From Ryuthela nishihirai (Eukaryota; Arthropoda; Arachnida; Araneae; Heptathelidae): 64,000 nt of DNA. The stretch is from NCBI GenBank assembly GCA_038380435.1, contig JAWZYU010000034.1:37324901-37388900 (forward strand), written 5' to 3'. The translations under genes were made by a program, and so were the position numbers. Under the pieces are notes generated by a model, which did no database searches, was not told the DNA's origin, and was given only the letters and a program-made list of their open reading frames with translations. This document shows, one piece after another, positions 54,540-64,000 of this stretch (position 1 is the stretch's first letter; each line of letters starts with the position of its first letter).

Positions 54540-55960
54540 CAGTATTTTGACATTTAGATGATACACTGGAAAAAACAATTGGAAAGAATAAAGGAATATG
54601 TATGGCCTTTATAGATTTGATAAAAGCATATAGTGTATCCCAATTATTGAATGCACTAAAAGAAGTAGGTTGAGTGGATTGTTTTACCTGTGAGTGGCAC
54701 TTTTTTTTGCACACAATAGACTAAACGGCCAGATCACAAGGACCTTTAGGGCTCAGAGAAGGTTGGGGGGGGGGGGGAGGACCCACTGGACAGCTGTTGG
54801 GAGAGAGAGAGATGGTAGCCTCTCATCAAGGCCATCCAGCATGTTCTTTAACATGCGTAGAGTATAGCTATCCTGCACATGGGGCCATGGGTTAATGTCC
54901 CATCAGATGGATGATAGCCTTCCAAGCCCATCAGTGTTTCTTACTGACCGAGGGCAGGGTGGTGTTGATGAGTTTTGTGACGATAAATTTCGATATTGGC
55001 CCAGGTGGAATTTGAATCTGGGAACTGCAGATTGCAAGCCTGGTATGCTATTGATTGAGCCACCCCTACCCCTAAAAGAAGTAGGAATAATTAATAAGAG
55101 CTGTAAAATATATCACAATAATGTGTATAAAATGAAAGAGGAAAAGAAAATTTAAAGGATTAAAGCTGAGATTGTTGCATGGTATTATTTTTAAAATCTG
55201 TATTGAACAGAATGTGAAGGAATGGGAGTATACCAACTGTAGGAGGACACATCTGTTTTCTTTTTTTACAGATAGTTTGCAAATAATTACATGGGTTAAG
55301 AATAATTTAGAATATATGATGAGGAAATGAAAGAACAAATATACAAAATAGGGGTTTAATATAAATTTTGAAAAAAAAAAAATATCTGGGAGCACGAGAT
55401 AATGGGAGATATCTCGAAGTAATGAATATCTCGGTAATGGTTAAAAAGGGAACATATTTATGAATTTGGGATCAATCATCCAAGAGAATAGTACATCTCT
55501 TGAGGAAGTGAGAGCTACAAGAACAGACAAGGGAAGTAATAAAAATGCAAATCCAGTTTTTTGAAATAGAAGTCTATCAGAAAGAAAGAAAGGAAATGAA
55601 AGATTTTTCATGATTGCAACTTATGGAGTAGTTGAAATGTATTTCTGGAAAAGATGGGCTCAAAAGACAAGAATGGATAAAATGAGAAATGAGGAAATTA
55701 AAAGAATTATCATAGTAGGGGAAAATGTTGGAGATATTATCAAGAAAAGATTGAAATGGTATGGACATATGAATAGAATGGAAGATGGGCAAAACAATTA
55801 TGGAAATGGGGATCTACTGGAAGGAAAAGGGGAGTGACAAAAAAGAAATAGAGAGATAATGTGGAGGAAGTGATAAGAAAAGGAGACATTCAACAGGAAG
55901 GCTATTTGAATAGAAAGAAGTGGAGAGAGATGCCGTCTAGATGCAGGGAATCCTAAAGTA
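54540..55960 (+). pseudogene. Second LINE relic (reverse transcriptase pieces)
   Basis: Forward frame pieces: KGICMAFIDLIKAY-like reverse transcriptase segment followed by LLNALKEVG up to the SINE-A, then GIINKSCKIYHNNVYKMKEE right after it. A C-terminal part at 55620-55840 reads RMDKMRNEEIKRI and KKRLKWYGHMNRMED, the usual RWYGH-type end of such LINEs. About 400 bp between are too decayed to read. Sequence differs from the LINE at 34815, so it is another family. Confidence 0.7.
54670..55071 (-). mobile_element. SINE-A inside the LINE relic, 14-bp TSD
   Basis: Flanked by ctaaaagaagtagg at 54656-54669 and 55072-55085; the LINE codons for LKEVG are therefore duplicated on both sides. The copy has drifted (G run at 54767; gatggtagcctctcatcaag) but is full length. 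Confidence 0.94.
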
Positions 55961-56436
55961 GGGAAAAGCCTCAGAAAGTAAGCCAAATACTTTTGACTTA
56001 ACAGCCACAGTTGTACATACAGTTTTATTATTCACCCAGAGGCAGCCTTATGTATATAAAAATAGTATACATGTTTCTCTGCTATAAATATATCAAAGTC
56101 TGGACATCTGAGAGGTTGGAAAGGAAGCAAAACACACAAGGAACTTATTTGCATGCCAGGGTGAATTTTTTTCACATTTGCCTATTTCAGAAAAACTAAT
56201 TATCATTGTAGTGAGTTTCTTTCCTTCCTATTAAATTGCTTGCTGGCCTACGACATATAAAGCTATTTCCATGCAGTGCTTCAATGCTGTGCATCTGAAT
56301 AACCCAAGGTATATTATTATTAATACATATAAGCTTGGTTTGCATTGGTATAAATAGTGCATGGGCACCTTTTGAACTATAGATACAGCTTTGTAGCATA
56401 ACCGTTATACTTTCCTTAACAGGTGTGAATTGCCAC
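55961..56436. other. No feature seen
   Basis: AT-rich, nothing supported. Confidence 0.3.
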
Positions 56437-56502
56437 CACCTTACTCAACTAGTAGAGCAACTGGTGCATAACCAGAAGATCCCATGTTCGTTCAAATCCA
56501 GG
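56437..56502 (+). other. tRNA-like sequence, degraded
   Basis: ctcaactagtagagcaactg (D-arm-like), ctggtgcataaccag (stem-loop) and gttcgttcaaatccag (B-box-like) follow in tRNA order. The loop lacks the normal U33 and the acceptor stem is not convincing: a tRNA pseudogene or the head of another SINE. Confidence 0.35.
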
Positions 56503-56710
56503 AAGCAGATGAATGTATTTTTTCATTCTAGCTTAATTTTTACAGAGGAAACTCTTAAGTCATTCATCAGTGATTTAATTTTTACATTTATGTTTCACTA
56601 CTTCCGTCCCAGAAAAACTTTGCAATTTTATTTTTTTCAAAAGACGTGTCATCTTTTATGCATGGTTACAAAGTACTGGAGATGTTTCTGTCGATTTATA
56701 AAATTATTAT

Positions 56711-57604
56711 AAAGAACATCTCCATACTCAAATGTCATATTATTGATAAGATCCTTGAGTTAGGGATGATTCAAGTTGCAATCGCTGCAGCCACTTAAGT
56801 AATTTTGGCACACAGATTTGTGGTCTAATAGGGCTCTAATAAGTCTAATAAAAAAAAATAAATAAATACCCCCTCAAGCAGCTGCTTGCCATAGAGGTGT
56901 GACAGGAGCCTGTCAGTTTATATGCCACAGTAGAAGGTCTGAGAGGATGGCAGGACCTCAGCAGAAAACGGCACATATATCCATGCCTTACCCGGGGCTC
57001 GAACCCAGGTCCCTTAGATCAGTAGCCAAGCGTGCTAACCACTCGGCCATAGGGATCATAGAAATCAAGAAACAAGTTTATCAGGAAATTTGTTTCTAGT
57101 TAGTGTTTCACTGCATGGCCATCATCTCCATCAGGAATTCTGGAACACTGTTTCAATGAAAAGAGATGAAAATAAAGTGCTTCTGGAACTCTTGAAAACG
57201 AGACGATTTCTTGTCAGAGACTTAATTTCTTTTGCATATTTTTGAGTGACAGTAAGTTTTTTTTTATCTTTGGCAAACATTGTTCAACTGAATTTGGTTT
57301 TCCCACAATAAGAGCTCAGGCTCATAGTCAGAGGTTTGTGCTATCATTTAAGAATGCAATCTTAATTATCCATTCTTGTTTACTAAACTTCTATGTCCAG
57401 AAATAACACAATTTATGACTTAATGTTGTAGATGTTTTTTTGTAACCAATCGCAACTCACCCAGCATACTTTTGTATTATAAAGAAGTCTCCTTACTCAA
57501 ATGTCATATTACGGATAAGATCCTTGAGTTGGGGATGATTCAAGTTGCAGTCGCTGCAACCACTTGAGTAATTTTGGCACACAGATTTGTGGTCTAAATA
57601 GGGA
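56711..57604. repeat. ~122-bp direct repeats 650 bp apart
   Basis: 56711-56830 and 57481-57604 both run from aaagaa through actcaaatgtcatatta, aagatccttgagtt, gatgattcaagttgca and cacacagatttgtggtctaa. About 90 percent identity by eye. No LTR-type tg...ca ends. Confidence 0.8.
56852..57053 (-). mobile_element. SINE-B, near consensus
   Basis: Full reverse copy, tail aataaataaataccccctca, B box ggggctcgaacccaggtccc, between the two direct repeats at 56711 and 57481. Confidence 0.93.
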
Positions 57605-58079
57605 CATACGATTAAATACCAGTTGGAAATTTTCATGTTTTATCAATGAAATATGCTGCCGTTTAACTGTAAATGATATCTTTTGAATCACTGCACCACT
57701 TGTGTCGGTTTCACGAAACCTTCATTCGCTGTGCCAACTTCTTTTAACTCAAGGCCTTAAACTAGGGAAGTATATATGGCAGAAATTAATTTTTTTTTTA
57801 GAAAATATATATATATAAAGGGAGTTAGTGAAAAAGTTAAAAAATCTGACTTAAACTCTTATTGAGTAAAATAACCCTTAAAGATTTGTGCCAACTTACA
57901 TTGATATCATATTGTTTCTAAAAACGCATGAGCTATTTTGCATTATTTAAAGAATATTCCGACAATTTAACTCTAAAGGCAACCACTAATGACGTTTGTT
58001 TAATGGGGGGAGAGTAGAAACTCATTGTCTGCCAACTGCAGCAAGTTTGCCCCTTTTAGCAGAATTAAAAGGGATCCAT
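57605..58079. other. No feature seen
   Basis: AT-rich, a (TA)n run at 57809-57818. Confidence 0.3.
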
Positions 58080-58195
58080 TTAGCCCAGTGTGTGCAACAA
58101 GGTATTGCTCAGAGGTAGAACCATCCAAATCTGTAGCATATTTACACTGACAGATTCCTGTTAGACTTTCATGACTAGCAGCTGCCTGAGGAATT
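58080..58195 (+). mobile_element. SINE-A tail joined to SINE-B tail fragment
   Basis: ccatttagcccagtgtgtgc with ctcagaggtagaacc is the SINE-A 3' end. From about 58136, actgacagattcctgttaga and agcagctgcctgaggaattt are the SINE-B end. Both degraded. Confidence 0.6.
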
Positions 58196-58287
58196 TTACA
58201 TGTTTTTTTACTAATAGTCTGTTTAGAATGTTCTTTCTGTACAGTCTGTTAGTAAATTAAGATTGTTCTTTCAACTTTCATTTGTAG

Positions 58288-58317
58288 ATTTCGTTCGTAT
58301 GTTTCGCCAAGACTGAA
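58288..58317 (+). CDS. Candidate 30-bp host exon
   Basis: Acceptor ctttcatttgtag with a pyrimidine tract and a strong donor gtaagtcg bound 30 bases coding ISFVCFAKTE in phase 0. The phase agrees with the exon ending at 40857, but 17 kb lie between and a second frame (FRSYVSPRL) is also open. No homology support. Confidence 0.25.
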
Positions 58318-58659
58318 GTAAGTCGTGAATGTTTATTATTGGAGAAGTAGAAAATCTCATGGGTTACGGAAATAGATCAGTTCTAGAAATAGTCATTCTG
58401 CCCTCCTTAAAAGATACAGAGGAGGAAGTAATGGACCTTGAAGAAAGCAGTTAGAAGTGGCAATATCAAGCACGCACACCACGTTTTTCCATCCGATAAT
58501 GTCAGATTTTTGACATTTGGCAGTCAGCATTTTGAAAAAGATTTGCCGTTTGGTGTATGACTTCGGGACTTTCTAAGGAAAGGCTCCTTCAATTACGTTC
58601 TCGAATATTAAAGTCCGTTATTGTATATATTTTAATTTTATCCGTTGACTAAAACAGAG
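58318..58659. other. No feature accepted
   Basis: A stretch at 58480-58560 can be read as SDNVRFLTFGSQHFEKD, faintly like the end of a THAP finger, but it lacks the required spacing and context. Confidence 0.25.
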
Positions 58660-58760
58660 TAAAGGTTGGCTTAATCAGTAGCGTGCCAGATTCATAATCC
58701 AACGTTCCCAGGTTCGAATCCCTACTGTGCCTGCATTTAGATTTTTCCCGCTAACCTGCC
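58660..58760 (+). mobile_element. SINE-A head fragment
   Basis: aggttggcttaatcagtagc, cccaggttcgaatccctact and ctgcatttagattttt: head plus first bases of the body only. Confidence 0.6.
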
Positions 58761-58976
58761 TAACCCCCGCTCTTCCCCAGAGCTGGGGAAACCCATTCGC
58801 CAGTGGCGAATGAATTTTCCGGCTTATCTATTTTTTTTCTTTCGGAGCTAGGAAAACTTACAACAGTAAAATAATTCTAAAGTAAAGAATATCGACTTTC
58901 ACCTTTGCATTCAGCATCATTGATTTCGTTTTATGCTCCTTTTTAATGCACACAAAAGCTCCACTTCCTTCCCCAC

Positions 58977-59361
58977 ATGGTGGCTCAGTCGGTAGCGCGC
59001 CAGGCGCGTAATCTGTAGTTCCCAGGTTCGAGTCCCAGCTGGGTCAGCGTTGAGATTTATCTCCACAAAATTCCCCGCCCTGCCCACGGTCAGTAGGGGA
59101 CACCGATGGGCTTGGAAAGGCCGCCGTCCGTCGGATGGGACGTTAAGCCGTGGCCCGTGTGCGGGAGAGCCATACCCTGTGCACGTTAAAGAACACGCTG
59201 GATGGCCTTGACGGGAGGCTACCATCTGTCTCCCAACAGCTGTTCCAGTGGGTCCCCTCCCCCAACCTTCTCTGAGCCTTCGGGGTCCATGTGACCTGGC
59301 CATTTAGCCCATGGTGTGCAAAAAAGTGCCGCTCAGAGGTAAAACAACGCAACCCAACCTA
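58977..59361 (+). mobile_element. SINE-A, young, 10-bp TSD
   Basis: Near-consensus forward copy, slightly short at the 5' end (starts atggtggctcagtcgg), flanked by ccttccccac at 58967-58976 and 59362-59371. Confidence 0.95.
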
Positions 59362-59429
59362 CCTTCCCCACGCTAGTAAACACCTTTGGCTTATGAAAAC
59401 TGCTGGCTGGTCAGATCTAACTCTGTTTA

Positions 59430-59490
59430 GTGGATCCTTTGACTGATCCTTATGACCTGACCATGTAATCTGATATGTTCCTAAATGTGC
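59430..59490 (+). mobile_element. SINE-A 3' fragment
   Basis: gatccttatgacctgaccat and following tgatatgttcctaaatgtgc resemble the 3' block of SINE-A. Confidence 0.4.
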
Positions 59491-59854
59491 GCTCAGAGGT
59501 TTAACAACAAAACCACTGCCCATCCATAAATAGTTTTTTTATATTTTCAAAAGAAAAGGGTTTGTTACGTTAAAAAAAATACCCCTCAAGCAGCTGCTTG
59601 CCACAGAGGTCTGACAGGAGCTTGTCAGTTTATATGCCTTAGTAGAAGGTCTGTGAGGATGGCAGGACCTCAGCAGAAAAGCGGCACACACATCCATGCC
59701 TTACCCGGGGGGCTCGAACCCAGGTCCCTTTGATCAGTAGCCAAGCGTGCTAACCACTCAGTCACGGGACAGCTCAGAGGTTTAACAACAAAAACCACTG
59801 CCCATCCATAAATAGTATTTTTATATTTTCAAAAAAAGGTTTGTTGTGTTAAAA
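59491..59854. repeat. ~85-bp direct repeats around a SINE-B
   Basis: gctcagaggtttaacaacaa ... ccactgcccatccataaata ... gtttgtt(a/g)(c/t)gttaaaa is present at 59491-59575 and 59772-59854, immediately left and right of the SINE-B. Confidence 0.9.
59576..59771 (-). mobile_element. SINE-B between long direct repeats
   Basis: Reverse copy, acccctcaagcagctgcttg at left and actcagtcacgggac at right; near consensus. Confidence 0.93.
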
Positions 59855-61556
59855 TAACCACCAGAAAAAAAAAACGAATTTCAAATTTAGTATTCATAAT
59901 TTGTCATATCAAAATTAACTTAATATCATTTTTATGTTCGTTTTGTAATCATTATTTGCCGTGCTACGTAGATAATCACAGCATTTATTTGCGAATCAGG
60001 GTTACGTCGACTGCTTTCGTATTGTCGATGCGAATTTTCACATTACGGCGACTGTCCGGAATCTTAGTATTGTCTATTTTAGCGATGACACATGATGGAT
60101 GAAATAGAATAGCGCTGAACTGCAGAAGATCAAAGAGCGTTGTGACGTAAGCAGAACATGGTACAACGGGGATACTGCATGTAAGCAAATGACTGAATTG
60201 TATAATTTAAACGGCTGTGCCGTGTCAGTGACTACCTATGATGAATAGCACAGAGGGGTGAAAGGTAGTGAGAGAAAAAAAAAGGGGGGCGGAGTCTACA
60301 AACGCTGAGCAGCAGGTAGTCCTCCATTTTGTAGTGACCTGTGACACTTGATTGACGGAGTGTACCAAACTTTCTTAGCGAATATTTTCATTTGACTGTG
60401 GCAGGTTCAACAAGCCTGAACTTTCCTGACAAGATGTATTTGATTTGGTTCGGGTTAACTTTTCATTTTGCTAAGGAAATTTATGTGTGAAGTATTTCAA
60501 AACAACATTAGATATGAAAATATCATCTACAAGATAATTCTAATGTTATATTTTAACATTTTTTTTTATCAACATTACTGAACTGAGTTAGCTAAACCAA
60601 AGCTTAAAACGCATTGTTTTTTTATTTGTAATTTATAAGGTCTCCTGTCCGATCCCAGAAGTTGTCATTATAATTCTTTTTTTCAATCATTTTTTTTTTA
60701 TAATTCATTTATTACCATATCACTTTTTTTGCAATTCGTTGAAAAAAAATTTAATATTGTAAATTATAAATATAATCAAAATAAACTTTTCAATTGATAA
60801 TTTACGACGTAATTCATTTGAAAATAATAAATGTAAATTTATAATTGGAACGGAGTCAAAAAGATAGTAAATCTTATATTAGACATAATTTTCACGAATA
60901 TTGTTTCAAAAACCACTAGAGCGGAGAGGAAAAATACATATATAGGTAAATATTACAGTTTGAGAGGCGAATACCTTTTCGAGTCCCCCCAATTTTTTTG
61001 TTTGTTAAATAATGCGTTTTGAGAATAACAAAAAAAAGAATATATGCATTGCGAAATGTCTTTCTAGTCATATTCAGTTCAATATCAGGAATCTTCCCAA
61101 TTTTTTTCTTACATCCGGGCGCTTCATGTTAGTAGTCAGAGTGCCCCACCAACAATTTTAGTGACGAACTGCCATTGGGGCTATTGATTCTCAGTTATGT
61201 CTGGTTTCTTGCAATGAATGAAATTGTGGTCAAGATAATTTTAAAATCTTTTCTTCAGAAAAAACGCCCACTGAACTTTAAAAACTTAATTTGCGATAAT
61301 TTAAATATAGGGAGCATGCTACATACTAAATGAAAGAACATTTAGTTGGATAATAAAATAACAGCAATTCAAATGAAGGCTATTTAGGCCCAATTGTAAA
61401 AAAGGAAACAGAACTGGCTTTTGCAAGAAATGTAGGAGAGTAAAACAGGACAAAAACGACAATCTCTTGTTGGAAAATTTTTTTGATAACTTCTCTTAAT
61501 ATTTTATAGTAATATTAAATTAAATATTACTATAATAAAATTACTAATAATTAAAT
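59855..61556. other. No gene seen; CpG-richer patch 59990-60430
   Basis: Between 59990 and 60430 CpG is more frequent than elsewhere, and gtcctccattttgtagtgac contains a YY1-like ccatttt. It may be a promoter, without further support. The remaining sequence is AT-rich. Confidence 0.3.
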
Positions 61557-61571
61557 ATTACTATAATAAAA

Positions 61572-61775
61572 TAAATAATAAATAAATAATACCCCCTCAA
61601 GCAGCTGCTTTCCACAGAGGTCTGACAGAAGCCTGTCAGTTTATATGCCATAGTAGAAGGTCTGTGAGTGATGACAAGACCTCAGCAGAAAAACAACACA
61701 CACATCCATGCCTTACCCGGGGCTCGAACCCAGGTCCCTTAGATCAGTAGCCAAGCGCGCTAACCACTCGGCCAT
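61572..61775 (-). mobile_element. SINE-B, young, 15-bp TSD
   Basis: Flanked by attactataataaaa (61557-61571) and attactatagtaaaa (61776-61790). The tail is aataaataataaataaataa before taccccctcaagcagctg. Confidence 0.93.
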
Positions 61776-61849
61776 ATTACTATAGTAAAATTAAATATCT
61801 CTTAATATTTAATTTTTTTTTCTTTCAAATGTGTTGTATTAAGAGACAG

Positions 61850-62127
61850 ATGGATGTGTTGTATTAAGAGACAGATGGTAGCCTCCCGTCAAGGCCATCC
61901 AGCGTGTTCGTTAACGTGCACAAGGTACGGCTCTCCCGCACACCGGGCCATGGCTTAACGTCCCATCTGACGGACGGCGGTCTTTTCAAGCCCATTGAAG
62001 TCCCCTACTGACAGTGGACAGGGTGGGGAAATTTGCGGAGATAAATCTCAACGCTGACCCAACCAGGACTCGAACCCGGGAACTATAGATTACGAGCCTA
62101 GCGCGCTACCGACTGAGCCACCCCCAC
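61850..62127 (-). mobile_element. SINE-A, 3'-truncated
   Basis: Starts at agacagatggtagcctcccg, preceded by a short duplication of gtgttgtattaagagacaga, and runs to the head with actcgaacccgggaactata and ctaccgactgagccaccc. The 3' third of the SINE is missing. Confidence 0.9.
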
Positions 62128-62907
62128 CCCCATGAAAGAAGAAAATTTGCTTTAAAGTAACTATGGACAAGGGGATTAACTTACAAAAAATATAAAATCC
62201 ATAAACAAATATAAATCTTGTTGTTTCTTCTTTAGAACAGGATATTTTTTTTTAAGACCTTTATTTGGAACATCGAAATTCCTTTTATGGTTTCCATTCT
62301 ACGTTGTTCTTTTGAAGGTCAACAATAGTTGTGTGCAATCGTTTATCATCATTGGATTCCGTGTACTGTTCACATTTTCTGTCGCATCGACCTCATGAAG
62401 AGAATTGAATGCTCTTTTGGTCAGACGCTTCTCGCGTAAGATGGAATTGTTTCGATATTGTGAAGAGTCATGCGGGAAAACTTGTGACTCATCACGCTGG
62501 CTTTAGAGCGTATGTGGGCGATCATGGGAAAATTTAACACCTACGCTATGTGATTGTATGGTAGTTTTGTTGCATTAACGCTTACAGTTAAAAAACATTA
62601 GCCCTAAGGAAACATTTTGATCAAAATTATCATGGAAACTGTATGTGCAATTTTACCAGTCGAATTGCCAAAGTAAATTTTGCCTACAGATTATAACATT
62701 CTGATGTGACGTACCCAAATAATAAGTAAAATCGCGATAAATTATTCGTAAACTGGACGAACATTAGCGGAAATATTTTAAAAAGTTATTACTTTTTCGT
62801 TTTTCATTTAAAGTTGATATTTAGTTTTTAAGCTCGATTTACTTATTATAAAGTCAGTTTTCTGGGACCCGAAAAATTTGGAAAAAATTAGCGAATTAAA
62901 ATAGTTT
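62128..62907. other. No feature seen
   Basis: AT-rich to mixed composition, nothing supported. Confidence 0.3.
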
Positions 62908-62940
62908 GTACCTCCGTAGCCCATGGGTGCATGAGGATTT
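62908..62940 (+). mobile_element. LINE 3' end remnant
   Basis: tacctccgtagcccatgggt then gcatgaggat matches the last 30 bp of the LINE at 34815-37502, followed by a (TATG)n repeat to 62957 and ccat repeats at 62979-62992. Confidence 0.6.
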
Positions 62941-63131
62941 GTATGTATGTATGTATGGATAATTGGACGGACGGACTATCCATCCATCCATCCTTGAAAT
63001 CCTTGCTTATATAGTAAATATAAAATTGGTTCGCGAGTTGAAAGGGTTTAGAGCTACTGCTCTTTCACAAAGGAATCGCGTGAAAAATATTTTGGTTTAT
63101 GAAAACTCAGATTCCTAGAGAAGGACTATTT

Positions 63132-63151
63132 AACGTTGAGATTTATCTCTG
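63132..63151 (+). mobile_element. SINE-A piece left of SINE-B
   Basis: aacgttgagatttatctctg is the segment right after the SINE-A head; it is interrupted by SINE-B and resumes near 63383. Confidence 0.55.
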
Positions 63152-63345
63152 TAGCTAGTGGTTAGTGTGCTTGGTTGCTGATCAAAGGTACCTGGGTTCG
63201 AGCCCTGGGTAAGGCATGGATGTTTCAGTTTTTTTTTTGTTGAGGTCTGCCTTCCTCACAGATCTTTAACTATGGCGTATGAACTAACAAACTCCTGTCA
63301 GACCTCTATGGCAAGCTGTTACTTGGGGGGGGGGGGGGGGGTGCA
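63152..63345 (+). mobile_element. SINE-B nested in SINE-A
   Basis: tagtggttagtgtgcttggt, gggttcgagccctgggtaag, aactcctgtcagacctctat; the 3' end has turned into a run of G at 63327-63341. Confidence 0.82.
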
Positions 63346-63382
63346 TTTTTTAATATTTATTTTCTCAGTGAAAGAGAGTGCA

Positions 63383-63613
63383 TGGATTTGGAAAGGCCGC
63401 CGTTCTTTGCATAGGATGTTAAATCATCGCGCTCTGTGCAGAAGAGCCGTTTACGTTAAGAACACGCTGGATGACCTTGATGGGAGGTTTCCATTTGTCT
63501 CCTAACAACTGTCCAGTGTATCCCCTTCTCCAAACTTCACTGTGCCCTTGGGTGCTTGTGACCCGGTTATTTAGCCCAATGTGTCTACAAAAGTGCTACT
63601 CAGAGGTAAAACC
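63383..63613 (+). mobile_element. SINE-A 3' part, right of SINE-B
   Basis: tggatttggaaaggccgccg, gaacacgctggatgaccttg, ggttatttagcccaatgtgt and ctcagaggtaaaacc continue the SINE-A cut at 63151. Confidence 0.8.
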
Positions 63614-64000
63614 AACACACATACTACCCGGAATCGAATCTTGCTTTAATTGTCAGGTGTGAGAATCGCGATAATGGATAACATTTTTGACTTATTTTCA
63701 CGCCAGTCTGTGTTCTATCGTAGCATTTAGAAATGCATGGAGACTGAAAACGTGAGTTGGAGCCCCCACAGTTCTCATTGGTCAATGACCTGCCAATCAA
63801 CCTATAATCTATGATAAATCTCAATGCTTCAACTGTGCACTCTCTCATAGTCACCCCAGTCCTCCTTTATTAACTTTTTCTGTGGCATATTTTGCTCATA
63901 GGTTCCTGTCAAACCTCCAATGCAAGTGGCATTCCTCATGAGTACTTTAAGTATTACTATTATTAATTTTGGTTGCTTCTCAGCAGACACGCTAGTGATG
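63614..64000. other. No feature accepted
   Basis: 63880-63960 weakly recalls a SINE-B 3' half (tgtggcatattttgctcata, cctgtcaaacctccaatgca). Nothing else seen. Confidence 0.3.

Noticed and set aside
58480..58560. THAP-finger-like reading (FGSQHFEKDLPFGV)
   Set aside because: Missing the upstream Cys pair and the Trp spacing, and stops follow at once.
59985..60188. Reverse frame and a forward short ORF (MRIFTLRRLSGILVLSILAM) in a CpG-richer patch
   Set aside because: Short, ends in a stop without a usable donor; only the composition is notable.

Overview
The window is animal nuclear DNA, AT-rich, intron-dominated and very heavily loaded with transposable elements. Nothing in it is prokaryotic. 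Two SINE families (called SINE-A and SINE-B here), decayed Tc1/mariner and hAT DNA transposons, LINE pieces and MITE-like foldbacks are mixed with a few short exons bounded by GT/AG splice signals. The mix of repeats suggests an invertebrate (chelicerate or mollusc are both plausible), but the species cannot be fixed from sequence alone.

Layout. 1-13.5 kb: SINE-A and SINE-B copies, a dead Tc1 element, a 465-bp MITE, an internally deleted hAT copy with a perfect 8-bp target duplication, and four reverse-strand exons (11650-11701, 8689-8745, 8348-8529, 3582-3688) of a host gene I do not recognise; the last two join in phase. 13.5-13.7 kb: an assembly gap next to an 85-bp tandem repeat. 13.7-24 kb: reverse-strand exons 1 and 2 of an SDF2-type (stromal cell-derived factor 2) ER protein gene, with a YY1-like motif over the start codon; exon 3 is not found. 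26-30 kb: a 3.2-kb ZMYM1-like hAT element inserted in an older SINE-A and itself hit by a SINE-B. 34.8-37.5 kb: a decayed LINE (endonuclease plus reverse transcriptase) carrying a SINE-B and a frame-breaking 50-bp duplication. 38-64 kb: a foldback repeat, mariner relics, a probable first coding exon of a forward-strand gene (40722-40857), two more dead Tc1 elements, a second LINE relic split by a SINE-A, and many SINE copies.

The SINE insertions can be ordered from nesting and target-site duplications (TSDs, 7-15 bp, many near perfect). SINE-A copies near 7.4, 7.9, 12.1, 44.6 and 59.0 kb are young; copies near 4.1, 21.8 and 30.1 kb are old. No transposase or reverse transcriptase reading frame is intact, so these autonomous elements are dead here. 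The window appears to be intronic or intergenic DNA of at least three host genes. I see no CRISPR array, operon, phage or novel multi-gene system.
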